Source: Corbicula japonica
Lineage: Eukaryota > Mollusca > Bivalvia > Venerida > Cyrenidae
Length of the DNA stretch: 64,000 bases
NCBI GenBank assembly: GCA_038501625.1
Contig: JAZAYU010000081.1
Span: 2,294,001-2,358,000, forward strand
Reading direction: 5' to 3'
A program made the position numbers and the translations under genes. Shown here in pieces: positions 14,001 to 25,008 of the stretch. Within the stretch, counting starts at the first letter, position 1, and every line of letters starts with the position of its first letter. The notes under the pieces are model-generated. The model was not told the origin of the DNA. It did no database searches and worked only from the letters and a program-made list of their open reading frames with translations.

Positions 14001-17000
14001 CAACTACTGGATGGATTTTAATGAATCTTTCTGAGAACCATCAATACCAAGACAAGATGCCAATATTGTTGTCTTGTTCTGGTCTGACCGTTTAACACAG
14101 AGTTATGGCCCTTTGATAAGTTATGCACTATGCATATAGAGTAGTATTCGTTTCCGCGCTACTTCTCTGCACATGTATCTTCTGCATGGATTTCACTTAA
14201 ATACCGCACTATTTTTTACTACTTCGTTCTTCATTTCAACAACTTTAAGACTTTACGTCTCATTCTTATATTCTGGCAAGCTGCCCAACCCTATTCACCA
14301 TCTGAAGTTTTTTTCACTGTTTTTGCCACGATAAATATCTAAATAAAGCCCTATGTCTTCAGCTGTTGTGTTAGTAATAACCAGTATTTTGCGGGGGATA
14401 TACATTCAACGAATTTGCTTGTTTAAATTTAATTTTTGCCCTTTTTCACTTTGAAATTAGAAATAAAGACTTGTAATTATGGTTAAAGTTTGCATGTTAG
14501 TTTTTTTCTTATGTAATGCTTTAGAAAAGGTTTAATACATATGAACTTAACATACTTTGAACGTTGAAAGTGTTGAGTGGTTGTGGGGTGGGTGCGGGAT
14601 ATACCATAACGTACCATACCATACCAATACTATACCATTCCACACCACACCATATCATTCTATGCTATACTATAATATGCTTGGAACTTTTTGAATGCTG
14701 GTTTTCAACACATTACTCTACTGGCAGTACTGGCTCAAATTCCAAATTTCTTGTTGTTTTTTTCATTGAAAGCATATGACGTAAATGTCCTCTTTCCATT
14801 GATACCAAATTTATGATGGTTGTTTAATGTGTTGAAAAATGGCACTTTAAGATTTCACACATTTCAAAGATATTTATAGAAAATCATACCGGACAAGACT
14901 TTTGTCCATAAGTATACTATACTATATACTTTACTCTATACTATACTATACCATACCATACCATACCATAAAATACCATACTATATTATACCATACCATA
15001 CCAAATTAGTGGTAGAGGGGGTGCAAGGTCAAGGGTATCTGAGTGCTGTACCTCCCCCCCACCATACCATACTGTATACTTTACTATGCTATACTATACT
15101 ATATTATGTTTTCTTTCAGTTCCTTCAGCCAAACATAAATTATTTATTGTCTTCCCGTTAATGTCTTAATAAATAAAGACAACAACAACTACATAGGAGT
15201 GACCAATACTGGACAGCGCGTTTATCCAATTAATGCTTATATTCTCAAACACACTAGTTTCATGACAAAAAAATAACCACTAATAGTGATTGGTAATTGT
15301 GTCCATGCACTTATACATATTCAAGTGAAAAAATATATGTATCGCTATGGCGATAACAGTTCATGAAACCGTCACATACACACTGCACACCCTCGCGTTA
15401 GTACTGCCACACTTGAAACAATAGAAAATTGTTCATCTGAAAAAGATACACATATATTAACATGTGATCAACAGAAAATATAATCAATGTAATAACGATA
15501 TTTGAATGACGTCTTAATCCTAAATAAACCCTCGCAACGAGCGAAAACGAGCAAGTTCGTACAAGGGTCGGGTGGGTGGGAGTAGATGTTAACTAGCGTC
15601 CAGTATTGCGTCGAATGACCAATACACCTGTATCGCAGGTTTATCTATCACGGTCAGTGCATGGTTCACTGACCGTAACCATATAAGGAAATATCGGTAA
15701 ACGGAAATTATCGAACAAAAATAAATATATCCATACAGTATAATACTATATACCATACCATACTATACTTTACCATACCACTATACTATACTATGCTATG
15801 CTATGCTATGCTATGCGATGCGATGCGATACCATACCATACCATACCATACCATACAATACCATACCATATTATACCATACCATATTATACCATAACATA
15901 CCAAATTAGTGGTAGAGGGGGTGCAAGGTCAAGGGTCTCTGAGTGCTGTACCTCCCCCCACCATACCATACTGTATACTATACTATGCTATACTATACTA
16001 TACCATACAATATAATACTATATACCATACCATACCATACCATACCATACCATACCATACCATACCATACCATACCATACCATACCATACCATACCACAC
16101 CACACCACACCACACCACACCACACCACACCACACCACACCACACCACACCACACCACACCACACCACACACTACACTACACTGCACTACACTACACGAT
16201 ACCATACCATACCACACCACACTTCGGGCTTCACACACTTTAAACAACCCAACTGTTTTCCATACCCAAATGAAAACCATCAAATATCGATTCAATCCTT
16301 AAATAGACCATACCACACAAGACCAGACCTCACACAACACACCACCACACCAACACATACCATACATTATTTTTCGTTCTAATTATTTATATACAGCCAT
16401 AGCAATAGGAATAAACAAATGACAAAAAATGTGATAATTGGGTGTTGAGTGGTTACGTGGATGGGGGTTGGAGGTGGGCAGGTGTAATATTTGGGACCTT
16501 AGAGTAAGAAGTAACACCTTTGTGTTTGGTTACTAAATCTATTCTGATTAACAATTTACAACATGGTATGAGAGAGGCAGAGTGGTAGGCAGAGCTTATC
16601 AGTAGTGGTCAGGTATTGGCCACAGAGAGTTAATACATTACAGCAGGGATAGTGGGTAGAAGGGTGTGGGATCAGGGGTGTATGGGCTGGGTTGTGTAAA
16701 CCCTCCCAAAAACCCTACAAGACTAAATTAAGTGTATTTTTTTTTATTTCCTAACTTGGATCAAGAATTTTTTTTTCATACTAAGTGTGTTGGGGGTGTC
16801 ATAAACTCCTGAATCACTCCCCAGTTTAAATGTAGCCCAGTTTAAAATGTGCTATGTCCGACTATTTGAATAGTCGAGCTTGCAATCATTTCCGACGGGC
16901 TCTTGTTAGTATATTTGGTCAGCTATAATAATTATTAAGGTTTCCTCTGAATATTGTGTTTATTAACCATTTATTCCATCCATAATGGGATGGAATAATG

Positions 17001-20000
17001 GAGTAATGGGTAAATATGAAGTACAGTCAAACCTGTGCTAAAGACCACCTGTAAACAAAGACCACACATTATTTGTCCCACTGACTGATAAAAGGAACAA
17101 ATTTACCTGTGAACAAAGACCACCTGCCTTAAAAGACCACTTTTGGGTTCTCCCCTGAGTGGTCTTTGTAGACAGGTTTTACTGTATATTGAATCTTCAT
17201 GGATAGTGAACCTATTTAGGATACAAAAAATCAATGATGACTTAATTTACCTTGTTTCATATTCTTTATAGCCTACATTAGGGGTCCAGAAATCCATGAA
17301 TGCCACTTTGTTTGTGTTGATTGGACCCGTAGGACCTTATTATCCCACTGGAATGGCCCCCGTTAAACTGCTGGCTGACCCAAAGTTTGTACGAGCGTGG
17401 CCTGGTGGTTCTGGAGGCTATAAAATGGGATGGTAAGTTGTTGGGCTTTTTGGTACTCCCATCATCATGAAATCTATGCTGGTCATACTTTTAATGCAGA
17501 TTTTACTGATGATAAAACAGTTTCTAACATCATGTTTCAATAAGACTTACATATGCATAAATGTGTTTTAAATAATTTCAAATACACAAACTAGCATGGC
17601 TGAATTTTATTTGAGATTAAAAAGTAAGTATTTTTCACCCATACTAAACATAAAGTCACTGTTAGTAATAATAGAATTTTGTGGTCAGGGTTATAATAAT
17701 TTCAAAGCAAAGCACATATGATACTTAGTATTTCAAGATAGATATTTCAAGACAAAAAGTATCTAACATGTAAAGATGAAAATTTCTGTGCAACTGTTAT
17801 TAATAGTACCTTGGCACAGCCTTGATACCATATGCAGCAGTTGTCCTTCTGGATAAGAATTTGGTATCTTTACATCTATCAGATGTAATATTGGTAGTCT
17901 TAAATATAATTGACATTGTATTGTTATGAAGTAACTATGCCCCAACCATGGCAATACAGACTGTTGCTGCATCACATGGCTGCCAGCAGGTGCTCTGGCT
18001 GTTTGGAGAAAACCATCAACTGACTGAAGTTGGCGCCATGAACTTGTTTACTTTCTGGGTCAATGAAAAGGGAGGTAAGGATATTATCTGATTTTTTTTT
18101 CAAACTTATCGTTGTGAAAAATACTACTGTTTCATCATTTAATATCGTGGGGATCAAATTTCGCAAAAATGACGTAAGTAATATTTTCACAAGAGCTTAA
18201 ATTCGCACACTTGTATTATTCTAATAAGACTTGAAATTCAATGGTTTGATTTCGCAAGGGTTCAATTACGCCCCTTTACCCTAGCACAGAAGATGCGAAT
18301 ATTGAACCACTGGGAATATAATGATACTACAGAAAACTATGTTGGGAGTAAATATTTCTCTGCTGATGATTTTAACTCTTTAAAGAATTTATTTAATTGA
18401 CTTGCATTTCTATAAATTGAGGCAAGTTCATTTATTTTCCCCATAGAGATGTTTTACATGTATTTTTATCAAGCAAGATTTGTGATAAGCAATGTACACT
18501 ACTTAACCAAGGGCAAACACTATTAATTGTGATTAGCCATCACATTCATGCAGTTTGATCAGGACCTATATTGTTCACTTTAAAAATCATACAGGTTATT
18601 TCTGGTCAATTTGTAACCAGTGTTTATTCAGATCAGATGGCAATGATGATCCAACAGATCTGGATCTAGGCTGGTTGCATATGTGATAAAACCTATATTT
18701 ATGGATTTAAAGGGTTAAACATGTTACCTCATGATGCAGCTCAACATAAATGTACGGGTACCCTTTTATCGGCCAGTGTCAGGGGACCGATCCATTTTCA
18801 TGCATGTGCGACCAGTGTAGATCCAGATCAGCCAGCACATCTGTGCCGTCTGATAAGGATCTGAAGTGGTCGCATTTTGGTCAGAAATAACCTATCAAAG
18901 AAAAAAGCAAACAGTTTAGATCGGATGTGCCAGCTGATCTGGATCTAAACTGTTCGCCCATGCAATAAAGGTGTACCTATGCAGGAAAGGGTTAAGAATG
19001 CAATCTGTCATTGTTATTATCAGTGGTACGGTGTTACAAGTGTTATTACTCTATACTCCATGCAATATGGCAGTTATCTTTTGGCAAACAGTTTACTTCC
19101 AGGCTCTGAGGTAATCAAACTAAAATTTAATCTGTCAGCAGCTTGTTTTTTTTTCGCTAGTAGCAGATTTATGATCATGAGTCCATAGCACAAGATCATA
19201 CAGCTGATTGTGGAGACCAGTCTCAAATATCAAGCGACTATTTGGCTGAAATAGAGACAATTCTCTATTTCATCCAGTCAGATGTTTGACAGTTGAGACT
19301 GGATTCCAGTTTGAAATTTATAATCTCATGTCAATGATATCTAAAGACAAGGGCCCAAGTTATAAAACTAAGTTTTGAGATCAGTCTCAAATCTCAAGGA
19401 TCTGATTGGCTGAAATGGCGACTGGTCGCCATTTCAGCCAATCAGATGCTTGAGATTTGAGACTGATTTCCAGATTTAGTTTTGTGATCTTGGGCACAGT
19501 CCAATTACTTTAGTTTGAAATAAGATTATTATTCTGCAGAGAAAGAGTTGGTCACAGCACCACTTAATGGTCTAGTGTTGCCAGGCATCACCAGGAAAAG
19601 TCTTCTTGAACTTGGAAGAAAATGGGTAAACTATTGCAGTACCATTTTAATATAATTAAGAAAAATTTTCAGGCACAAGCATTGAATATGAGTTTTGAAA
19701 TCATTTGCACAGTAACACAATTTATGTATTTATGTGGCGAATTTCATGTTGTTTATTAATTTCTTTAATTTATCATGTAAATTATTAAAAAAAGAGTACA
19801 GTAAAACCCCTCATTAGGACCATCCTAAAATTAAGACCACCTCAACAATAAGACCACTATTCTTATGTCCAGTTAACAATTTTATCTATTTGCTAACCCA
19901 AAGACCACCTCACTATTACAACCACTATTTCCCAGTCTTAATAGCGGGGTTTCACTGCATTACCAAAAATAACAACAGTTTGTCATTAATATATTCAAAA

Positions 20001-21338
20001 GATTCTTTTCTGAGGCAAGAGTGAATTTTCAGTTAGGCACCTGAACAGTTTGCTATTTAGTATATTAATTGTGCTTCTTTCAGGGAGAATTCAAAGTTAC
20101 AGAGAGGGAATACACAATGAAAGAGGTTACAAAAGCTCTAAACGAAAACAGGGTAAGAAAACTTTTCTGCAAACTTTGTGCTTATTATTTAAATTACAGA
20201 TAAAACTAGCTCTGTGACCATTTTTATTGGTTTGTTTTGTGTTAGGTGTTGAGATATTTGGTGCCGTTACAACTAGTGGATCACGGTTTGCACCCTTGTT
20301 TATATTGATTACTTGTATTATGAGTAAAATCATTGCTTGTTTTATTAACTTCTGTATTTTTTTCAGCTTCTGGTGATTGTTTATACAGTTGTAAAATAAT
20401 TACGTGTACTACCATTTAATTTGACATGGATCAAATAAAGTGCAAAATACATAAATGACATTTTTGACATAATTTGCACCTTTGTATTGTTCTTATGAGA
20501 CTAGACATTCAATGGTTTGATTTCCCTGGTGTTTGATTTTGTGCACTCTGCCTGGCATGAAATACATGAAAATTAAACCACTGTGAAATATAATGATATC
20601 ACATTAATACAAGCTCAGTTTGTACCCATGATTATACCGTCATGGCTCCCTATTATTTTTCAGCTGTTAGAGATGTTTGGAGCAGGAACGGCTTGTGTTG
20701 TAAGCCCGGTTGAAGGTGTGCTCTACAATGGAGAGATGCTAAAAATACCCACTATGGCCAACCCACAGATCACAAACAGATGTATGAAAGAACTGCTTGA
20801 TATACAGGTACTATCTGTAGACTTTCGCCAAAAATATTCCTAATTTAAAGTGTTTGAAATTAAAGTTTTAAAAACCAATAATTTAAAACATAAACATATC
20901 ACAAACTAATGATGAAAAAAGACTTTCATATTATATTTATGGTGACAATATGTTCACAAAGGTAAGTTTGCAAGAGTCTGTCTGGGTTCGGATTGAATAC
21001 CCCAGCCGCATGCTTTGCCCAAAGGAGCTCCAAAAGGTAATCAGGGTGTCTATGATGCAAATGTGGCTGATTCAGGTGGCAGATTTGGGTTGGAAAGGGG
21101 AGAATCGATCAGGATTCAAACCTAAGACCTCTGGTTTACCATTCTGACACTCTACCAAATAAGTTACTGAGACTAGTAAAAAATATATACTACAATATCA
21201 TTATGGCACAGCCCAGATATTATTGGTACCAACTACAAGTATATTATAAGTATAACATTATCCTAGAATTTATGTAAACCCATTTTTTCTTTTTAGTATG
21301 GCAGAACACCAAGTGATTGGGTTGAACTGGTTGATTAA
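7883..21338 (+). CDS. BCAT: Branched-chain amino-acid aminotransferase (BCAT), 9 exons, 5' end not found
   Basis: PLP enzyme that reversibly transfers the amino group of Leu, Ile or Val to 2-oxoglutarate. Exons: 7883-8083, 10378-10488, 11612-11740, 17272-17432, 17932-18074, 19540-19625, 20084-20152, 20664-20807, 21297-21338. All junctions are GT-AG and phases join without a stop, giving 361 residues; vertebrate BCATs have about 385-390, so roughly 20-30 N-terminal residues are missing upstream. Visible signatures: [37 protein letters not shown], the PLP-lysine segment GGYKMGCNYAPT (Lys about residue 198), [40 protein letters not shown] and the C-terminal [11 protein letters not shown]. The family CXXC is CVVS here. 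Without the N-terminus, cytosolic and mitochondrial forms cannot be told apart. Introns carry many MITEs, two HINE-like arrays and microsatellites, and none interrupts an exon. Confidence 0.95.
8100..8334. mobile_element. TTAA-type MITE 13 bp after a BCAT splice donor
   Basis: TTAA precedes CCCTTTACTACATAGATACA. Internal inverted blocks GATCCAGATCA and TGATCTAGATC follow, ending GTAAAGGATTAA. Same family as 47750-47984. Confidence 0.75.
8340..10377. other. BCAT intron without recognised elements
   Basis: AT-rich. I see a tandem duplication of 26 bp (GTAATACGTGTGTACCAGTA units at about 9277 and 9303), a degraded TTAA-MITE trace near 9700-9770 and (AAC)n near 9797-9830. No gene. Confidence 0.5.
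10378..10488 (+). CDS. BCAT: BCAT exon 2 of those visible
   Basis: 37 codons in phase 0, acceptor atttcag, donor gtaagt. Encodes [20 protein letters not shown] and continues [15 protein letters not shown], the family's substrate-side segment. Confidence 0.94.
10602..10805 (+). repeat. tRNA-derived SINE
   Basis: A-box-like TGGTCTAAGGGTAGAGC and B-box GGTTCGAAACC (10651-10661) are correctly spaced. A body with GGGATGAGATTCGTC follows, and an AT-rich tail ends AAAATAAAAAGG. Same family as 44985-45140. Not a functional tRNA: no acceptor-stem pairing. Confidence 0.7.
11348..11588. mobile_element. TTAA-type MITE, copy next to a BCAT exon
   Basis: Blocks GTGAACAGTGTAGATCCGGA, TCAGAAATAACCTAATGAAT and CTGATCTGGATCTACACTGT in family order; degraded ends. 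It stops about 25 bp before the exon at 11612. Confidence 0.7.
11612..11740 (+). CDS. BCAT: BCAT exon 3 of those visible
   Basis: 43 codons in phase 0, acceptor tttctacag, donor gtaagg. Encodes [20 protein letters not shown] and then WVP and [12 protein letters not shown], the strongly conserved YIRP segment. Confidence 0.94.
11929..12650 (+). mobile_element. HINE-like element, 5' end and ~165-bp core
   Basis: 5' AGCTCGAATATTCAAAGAAT is followed by TGTCGAGC, then a GGCGTCAGCGTCTGCGTC run, then four core units sharing CATAACTCTAACTTTCATTT and AAATTATGGCCCTTTTT. A 3' end of this family (TTTGAATAGTCGAGC ... CTCTTGTT) sits at 16870-16912 and may belong to it if later repeats separated the two. 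Confidence 0.6.
12655..14215 (+). mobile_element. HINE-like element with 169-bp core, about nine units
   Basis: 5' TTATCCCCGGCCGATG with a GGGGGAT counterpart, then units of 169 bp (AGTTAT of each at 12751, 12920, 13089, 13258 and 13427) carrying ACACAGAGTTATGGCCCTTT and GCATATAGAGCAGTATT. Two adjacent units (about 13040-13340) are nearly identical, a recent duplication. No clear 3' hairpin seen. Confidence 0.65.
14585..15120 (+). repeat. TACCA/CATAC microsatellite block 1
   Basis: Discontinuous pentamer tracts (ACCAT)n with TACTA variants. It includes a 105-bp segment (15001-15105, CCAAATTAGTGGTAGAGGGG onward) that recurs at 15901-16005. Confidence 0.8.
15121..15185 (+). repeat. LINE 3'-end fragment
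   Basis: GTCTTAATAAATAAAGACAA followed by CAACAACT looks like the tail of a non-LTR element. Weak evidence. Confidence 0.3.
15200..15620. mobile_element. Possible MITE
   Basis: CCAATACTGGAC at about 15203 is inverted as GTCCAGTATTG at about 15598-15609. No target duplication was established. Just beyond it is a small hairpin GGTCAGTGCATGGTTCACTG with flanking ACC. Confidence 0.35.
15735..16360 (+). repeat. TACCA then CACAC-type microsatellite block 2
   Basis: (CCATA)n to about 16095, shading to (CCACA)n to about 16170, with ACTAC and ATGCG interruptions. All reading frames stay open as HTIPY-type periodic peptides, which is an artefact of the pentamer. Confidence 0.9.
16380..17020. other. 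BCAT intron, one HINE 3'-end fragment
   Basis: Mostly unique sequence. At 16870-16912, TTTGAATAGTCGAGC and GACGGGCTCTTGTT resemble the 3' terminus seen at 41565-41607. Confidence 0.45.
17024..17184. mobile_element. pogo/Tc1-like MITE, 161 bp
   Basis: Starts CAGTCAAACCTG, ends CAGGTTTTACTG, with TA on both sides. The body repeats AAAGACCACCTG-type words on both strands. A partial relative lies at 59590-59750. Confidence 0.8.
17272..17432 (+). CDS. BCAT: BCAT exon 4 of those visible (PLP lysine)
   Basis: 53 codons plus 2 nt. Encodes [27 protein letters not shown] and GGSGGYKMG. The AAA codon at 17422-17424 is the predicted Schiff-base lysine by family position. The last two bases join the next exon to make Cys. 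Confidence 0.94.
17932..18074 (+). CDS. BCAT: BCAT exon 5 of those visible
   Basis: Completes the split Cys codon, then [40 protein letters not shown] and FWVNEKG. The Glu of TEVG contacts the cofactor in the family. Donor gtaagg. The acceptor tract is weak in pyrimidines (ttgttatgaag), but the phase and protein match are unambiguous. Confidence 0.92.
18090..18330. repeat. Interspersed repeat shared with 20390-20600
   Basis: Both have GACTTGAAATTCAATGGTTT-like words, then TGATTTC and ACCACTGGGAATATAATGAT at matching spacing, in two introns of the same gene. Family unknown. Confidence 0.55.
18492..18994. mobile_element. Two TTAA-type MITEs in tandem
   Basis: Copy 1 about 18492-18716 (ends AAAGGGTTAA); copy 2 about 18757-18994 (GTGCGACCAGTGTAGATCCA ... 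GCAGGAAAGGGTTAA). Both lie in one BCAT intron. Confidence 0.75.
19188..19496. mobile_element. Two CCAAT-hairpin MITEs
   Basis: The second (19354-19496) is a long perfect hairpin: GAGACTG/CAGTCTC, ATCTGATTGGCTGAAATGG and its exact inverse around the loop CGACTGGTCG. The first (19188-19327) is degraded. Confidence 0.8.
19540..19625 (+). CDS. BCAT: BCAT exon 6 of those visible
   Basis: Completes a Glu codon and then encodes [20 protein letters not shown] and LLELGRKW, the conserved G-L-PG-TR turn that binds the cofactor phosphate. Acceptor ttctgcag, donor gtaaac. Confidence 0.94.
19799..19958. mobile_element. pogo/Tc1-like MITE, 160 bp
   Basis: CAGTAAAACCCCTCATTAGG at the left, CTTAATAGCGGGGTTTCACTG at the right as imperfect inverse; TA on the left, CA on the right (mutated). 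Confidence 0.7.
20084..20152 (+). CDS. BCAT: BCAT exon 7 of those visible
   Basis: 23 codons in phase 0, [20 protein letters not shown] then ENR. Acceptor ctttcag, donor gtaaga. Confidence 0.94.
20390..20600. repeat. Second copy of the repeat at 18090
   Basis: Contains GACTAGACATTCAATGGTTT, TGATTTC, and ACCACTGTGAAATATAATGA in the same order. Confidence 0.5.
20664..20807 (+). CDS. BCAT: BCAT exon 8 of those visible (CVVS motif)
   Basis: 48 codons in phase 0. Encodes [34 protein letters not shown] and MKELLDIQ. Cys at 20694-20696; the position of the second Cys of the mammalian CXXC redox switch is Ser (AGC, 20703-20705). Confidence 0.94.
20985..21170 (-). repeat. tRNA-derived SINE, reverse orientation
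   Basis: On the minus strand: A-box-like TTATTTGGTAGAGTG, B-box GGTTTGAATCC at tRNA spacing (21113-21165). Lies in the last BCAT intron. Confidence 0.6.
21297..21338 (+). CDS. BCAT: BCAT last exon
   Basis: 13 codons plus [16 protein letters not shown]. Acceptor tttttag. Matches the short family C-terminus after DIQYG. Confidence 0.93.
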   Translation, partial: YGRTPSDWVELVD

Positions 21339-22685
21339 TACTACAGCTGTCTAGAACAAATGACAATGTCCTAGGAGAGGGTCATGTGATGTTGTGAACC
21401 AATCAAATCATCTGTGACAGAATTATAACAAGAGCCAATCAGCTGGTCTGTTTGTTGAAGTGTTTGTAGAATAAGTTGTGATGATCTTGTTTTGATACTC
21501 ATATACCTCATTTAAGACCATGTTTTAATGTTTAACACATGATCTTTTAGAAAATAGTAGTCATTCAATCTTTTTGAAAACATTTTTGCAGACAGAAGCT
21601 TTGCAAAGATTGATCAAACCAAATGAATTTAAGTAAGTATCCCTGTAATGCTTGATTCTAGATTCTTTTTACATATTTTTCATTGAAATTTGATTTGAAA
21701 CTTAGCAGGATACTGCATGTTAACAATATTATAATAATTTTCAAGTTCTTCTGTAAATATTTTAATAATTTTATGTAAGTAAACTTGTGTATCACACTGT
21801 TTGACCTGAATATCTCTTTGGTTTGGTCAGTCCTTGTAAACTAGTTGCGTTGAAAATGACATTTATATAATTGTGATTTTCTTTACTTTTCCATTCACAG
21901 AACCATTTATGTGGTTCTTGAGATTCTATTATCTGGTTTCTTTTATATCAGATGTTGCTCAAACACATATGACTAATACTGTATATTTTCTAATTAACAC
22001 CACATGAAAGTAATTTGTTAAAGCTAAGAAGTAAATTTTCACAATTTTAGTTTAAGTTAAAAATATTACAGCTGAATATGCGTTATCAAAAGAGCATTAA
22101 ATATACAACTGCAGAGTAAAAAATGGCCATTTAAAATCATAAGCTTTTTAAAAGTTCAAGAGACAAATGGAACTCCTGTACAATTAGATACTCATGGGTT
22201 AAATACTATGAACTTGGAGTTTAGTGCAAACGAGATTATTTCTGAAATTAACTGCATATTTGGTTAGAATTCTCATTTTAAACAGTTATTTAATTTATAT
22301 TTGATTTTGAATCTCACACTTTGTTGTTGATATGTCTACTTACCTGATATAATACTTGCTTCTCTGTTTATATAATTATGAATCTCCTTTTTTTCTTGGA
22401 AACAAATTTATTCTTATTTGATCTATTTTACTATACTAATCCTATTTTAAAAAAAATAAAGATCTGCTGATTTGATTCATGCATGTTATTATTGTTTTTC
22501 TTAAATTATTTATTATTATGAAAGGCAGCTTTTGAAACAATTACATTGTGATTGGAAAATGCATATGTTTTACAGTTTCTGTTCACAGACTGAAAAATAG
22601 ATCATGTTTTTAGTTTTTACGAAAAAAGTTCAAATGGATATTTTGTTAACCATCTGTTACAGTTGGTAAAGAACATGTAATTCAA
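21339..22685 (+). other. BCAT 3' untranslated and downstream region
   Basis: AT-rich, no coding signal. The first good poly(A) signal I see is AATAAA near 22455, implying a 3' UTR of about 1.1 kb; another AATAAA lies near 23203. Neither is confirmed. Confidence 0.35.
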
Positions 22686-22919
22686 CCCTTTACTACATAT
22701 ATACGTCTTTTATAACATGGGCAGCCAGTGTAGATCCAGATCAGCAGGCACATTCATGTTATAATCTGATCTTGATCTGCTCTGATGGCAACTTGGTTAG
22801 AATTAATCTAATTTATTTAAAAGCAGTGTAGATCCTGATCAGGCCTTATGGATGTTGCAGCTGATCTGGATCTAAACTGTTTGCCTATGCAATAAAGGGG
22901 TATCTATGGATTGAAGGTT
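22686..22919. mobile_element. TTAA-type MITE
   Basis: CCCTTTACTACATATATACG, GTGTAGATCCAGATCAGCAG, CTGATCTGGATCTAAACTGT, ending TGAAGGTTTAA. Target tetranucleotide partly mutated. Confidence 0.7.
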
Positions 22920-23377
22920 TAAAGAAAAAGGGACTTACTTTGTAAAAATTAATTCTGGAAACTTACTGAAAATTAAATGAAACCTTTTTCTTCATGTAAA
23001 TATGCACCTGTAGAATGAAGTTAACTCTTTAGCCTGTGGGATATGTCTTTATTATACTGCAAAGAAATTTCCTTTAATTTGATTGGATAATTTGCCGTTG
23101 ATGTATGTCTGTATTTACTGATCAGCCGTAGATATTAACTGCACGTGCCTTTATTTCCCCCTCTGACCTTTTGTTGTTGTCCGCCATTTTGTTTTGAATT
23201 TCAATAAAAATTCATGTTGTTAAGCCTATCTCCTTATTTGTTTAGCGGTATGCTTAAGGATTACTTAAATTGTTATAGGAAATAATTGTATCAATTTTAT
23301 AAAGTTGAATACAATCATATTATTTTTAATTTCGCAAAATAAAAATCGAATGGATAGTCCGCTGAACTCTATAGTAG

Positions 23378-23407
23378 TGACGTCATGCAGGTAAATAAAT
23401 GACGTCA
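23378..23407. promoter_or_regulatory. Two TGACGTCA (CRE-type) motifs beside hairpin C
   Basis: TGACGTCATGCAGGTAAATA at 23378 and TGACGTCAAGCAGGTAAATT at 23400: a 22-bp direct repeat holding full CRE octamers. Binding is not shown. Confidence 0.5.
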
Positions 23408-23503
23408 AGCAGGTAAATTTTGAGGTTCTCAGCGAAATAAATGAAAAACAAATGTTTTCCTATTATCTTTTGCCTAAAAAAAGCTTTGCAGTATAATAAA
23501 ACA

Positions 23504-23641
23504 ATTATTTGGTTCCTTGAAAGGGTATGTGAGGATATATTGCCGGCCTGGGTTTCATATTATCCCTCGCCTACAGCTCGGGTAATATGACACCCAGACC
23601 GGCAATATATCCTCACACACCCTGTCAAGAAACCAAATAAC
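23504..23641. repeat. Long hairpin C
   Basis: Arms TATTTGGTTCCTTGA / TCAAGAAACCAAATA and GTGAGGATATATTGCCGG / CCGGCAATATATCCTCAC around a CGCCTACAGCTCG loop; roughly 60 bp per arm. Confidence 0.88.
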
Positions 23642-23858
23642 TATATAGTATTCATAGGCAGACATTTTAGATCTAGACTGGTAGGCCCATTTGTGCTATT
23701 GGATCATGATCTACAGTAAGCTTTGTGATTCAAAAGGTTACTTCCCACTAAAAAGTGAACAGAGTAGATCATTGTTAGAATGCACAGATGTGTTAGCTGA
23801 TTTGGATCTATACTGTTGGCACCTGCAACAGTATATAAGTATGGACTAAAGAGTTAAG
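23642..23858. mobile_element. TTAA-type MITE, degraded
   Basis: AGATCTAGACTGG, AAAAAGTGAACAGAGTAGAT and GATTTGGATCTATACTGTTG keep the family order; ends TAAAGAGTTAAG. Confidence 0.55.
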
Positions 23859-23859
23859 A

Positions 23860-24715
23860 GTTAAACAACTTCTTTGAGTGTAGAGACATCATGTTAAAAA
23901 ACTGTGGCTAGGAATTTTATACCAGTATCATGAGAATTGGCTTTATGCCAATGTGCAATTAGAATACTCAGAAGTGTAATTTAAGCAGATAAATTGTAAT
24001 TGGATAGGGTAAATATTTTTATTTGTGGAACTTTCCATCCGTCTTAAACGAATTAAGTTAAGCGTTTCTTACTTAGAGTTACTTTCCTTGACACGAAACA
24101 TATTGAACATTGCTTGTAATTTTACTTGTATTCTTTTTGAAACTTGAGCTGTCGTTTTTTTAATGAAATAAGCGTATCACATTATTTTTAAGATTATTTT
24201 TGATAAATAATCAGTGTTTGCTATTTTCTCAATTTTTTGAGAAGGGATTTATTTTTGTTTTCAAAGAAGCTTGGAAGTTTGTGTATACATTTATTCTAGC
24301 AGAAATAATCAGTGTGCTATTTGTGTTGCTAACCAATTGTTAAGTGAATATTTTCTCAACAACAGCAGCTTATAATGTATGTTGTTGTTGTTGTTGCTGT
24401 TAAAAAGGATTTTCCAGTTAATCCTTACAGACTGAAGTATTCCAGGAACATAACTTCCAATTAATTTTTATAAATTGAGAGAGAGTTTAATTTTAATATT
24501 AACAAATAACAAAATTTGTCATAAAAGCTAGTTAATGAGACTGACATGCAAATCTATAATTGTTTGAATGATTGAATGAGGGAGGCCATTTGTAATGAGG
24601 AAGTATTTACAAAGTCTGCCAGGTCGGACATAACACTAACTCCTCATATACATTCAACAGATATCTTGTACTGTAAGCTGTCTTTATAATTTATACATAG
24701 TGATTATTTGCAGCC
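23860..24715. other. Intergenic, no feature seen
   Basis: AT-rich; only (TTG)n at about 24381-24400. Confidence 0.4.
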
Positions 24716-24717
24716 TT

Positions 24718-25008
24718 GGTAACCCTTTCCTCCATAGACACACCTTTATTGCGTGGGCGAACAGTGCTGTCTCATCAGGATCTGCACTCTTCGCTATTTG
24801 ATTTATTAGGCTATTTCTGAACAAAAAGCAACCAGAGCAGATTTGTGCCATCTGATCATGATCTACACTGTTAACTTTACATTCTTAGATTTATTAGATT
24901 ATTTCTGACTAGTGTAAATCAAGCTCAGTTGGCACAAATGTTCCAGCCTATCTTGTTCTACACTGTATGCACATGCAATAAAACCTGTATATATGGAGTA
25001 AAAGGTTA
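24718..25008. mobile_element. TTAA-type MITE
   Basis: CCCTTTCCTCCATAGACACA, CGTGGGCGAACAGTG, and an ATGGAGTAAAAGGTTAA end; the middle appears partly duplicated (two ATTTATTAG-TTATTTCTGA blocks). Confidence 0.7.

Noticed and set aside
15803..16382. Several overlapping open frames rich in HTIPY or VWCGV
   Set aside because: All come from (TACCA)n and (CACAC)n pentamers, open in many frames on both strands with no protein character.
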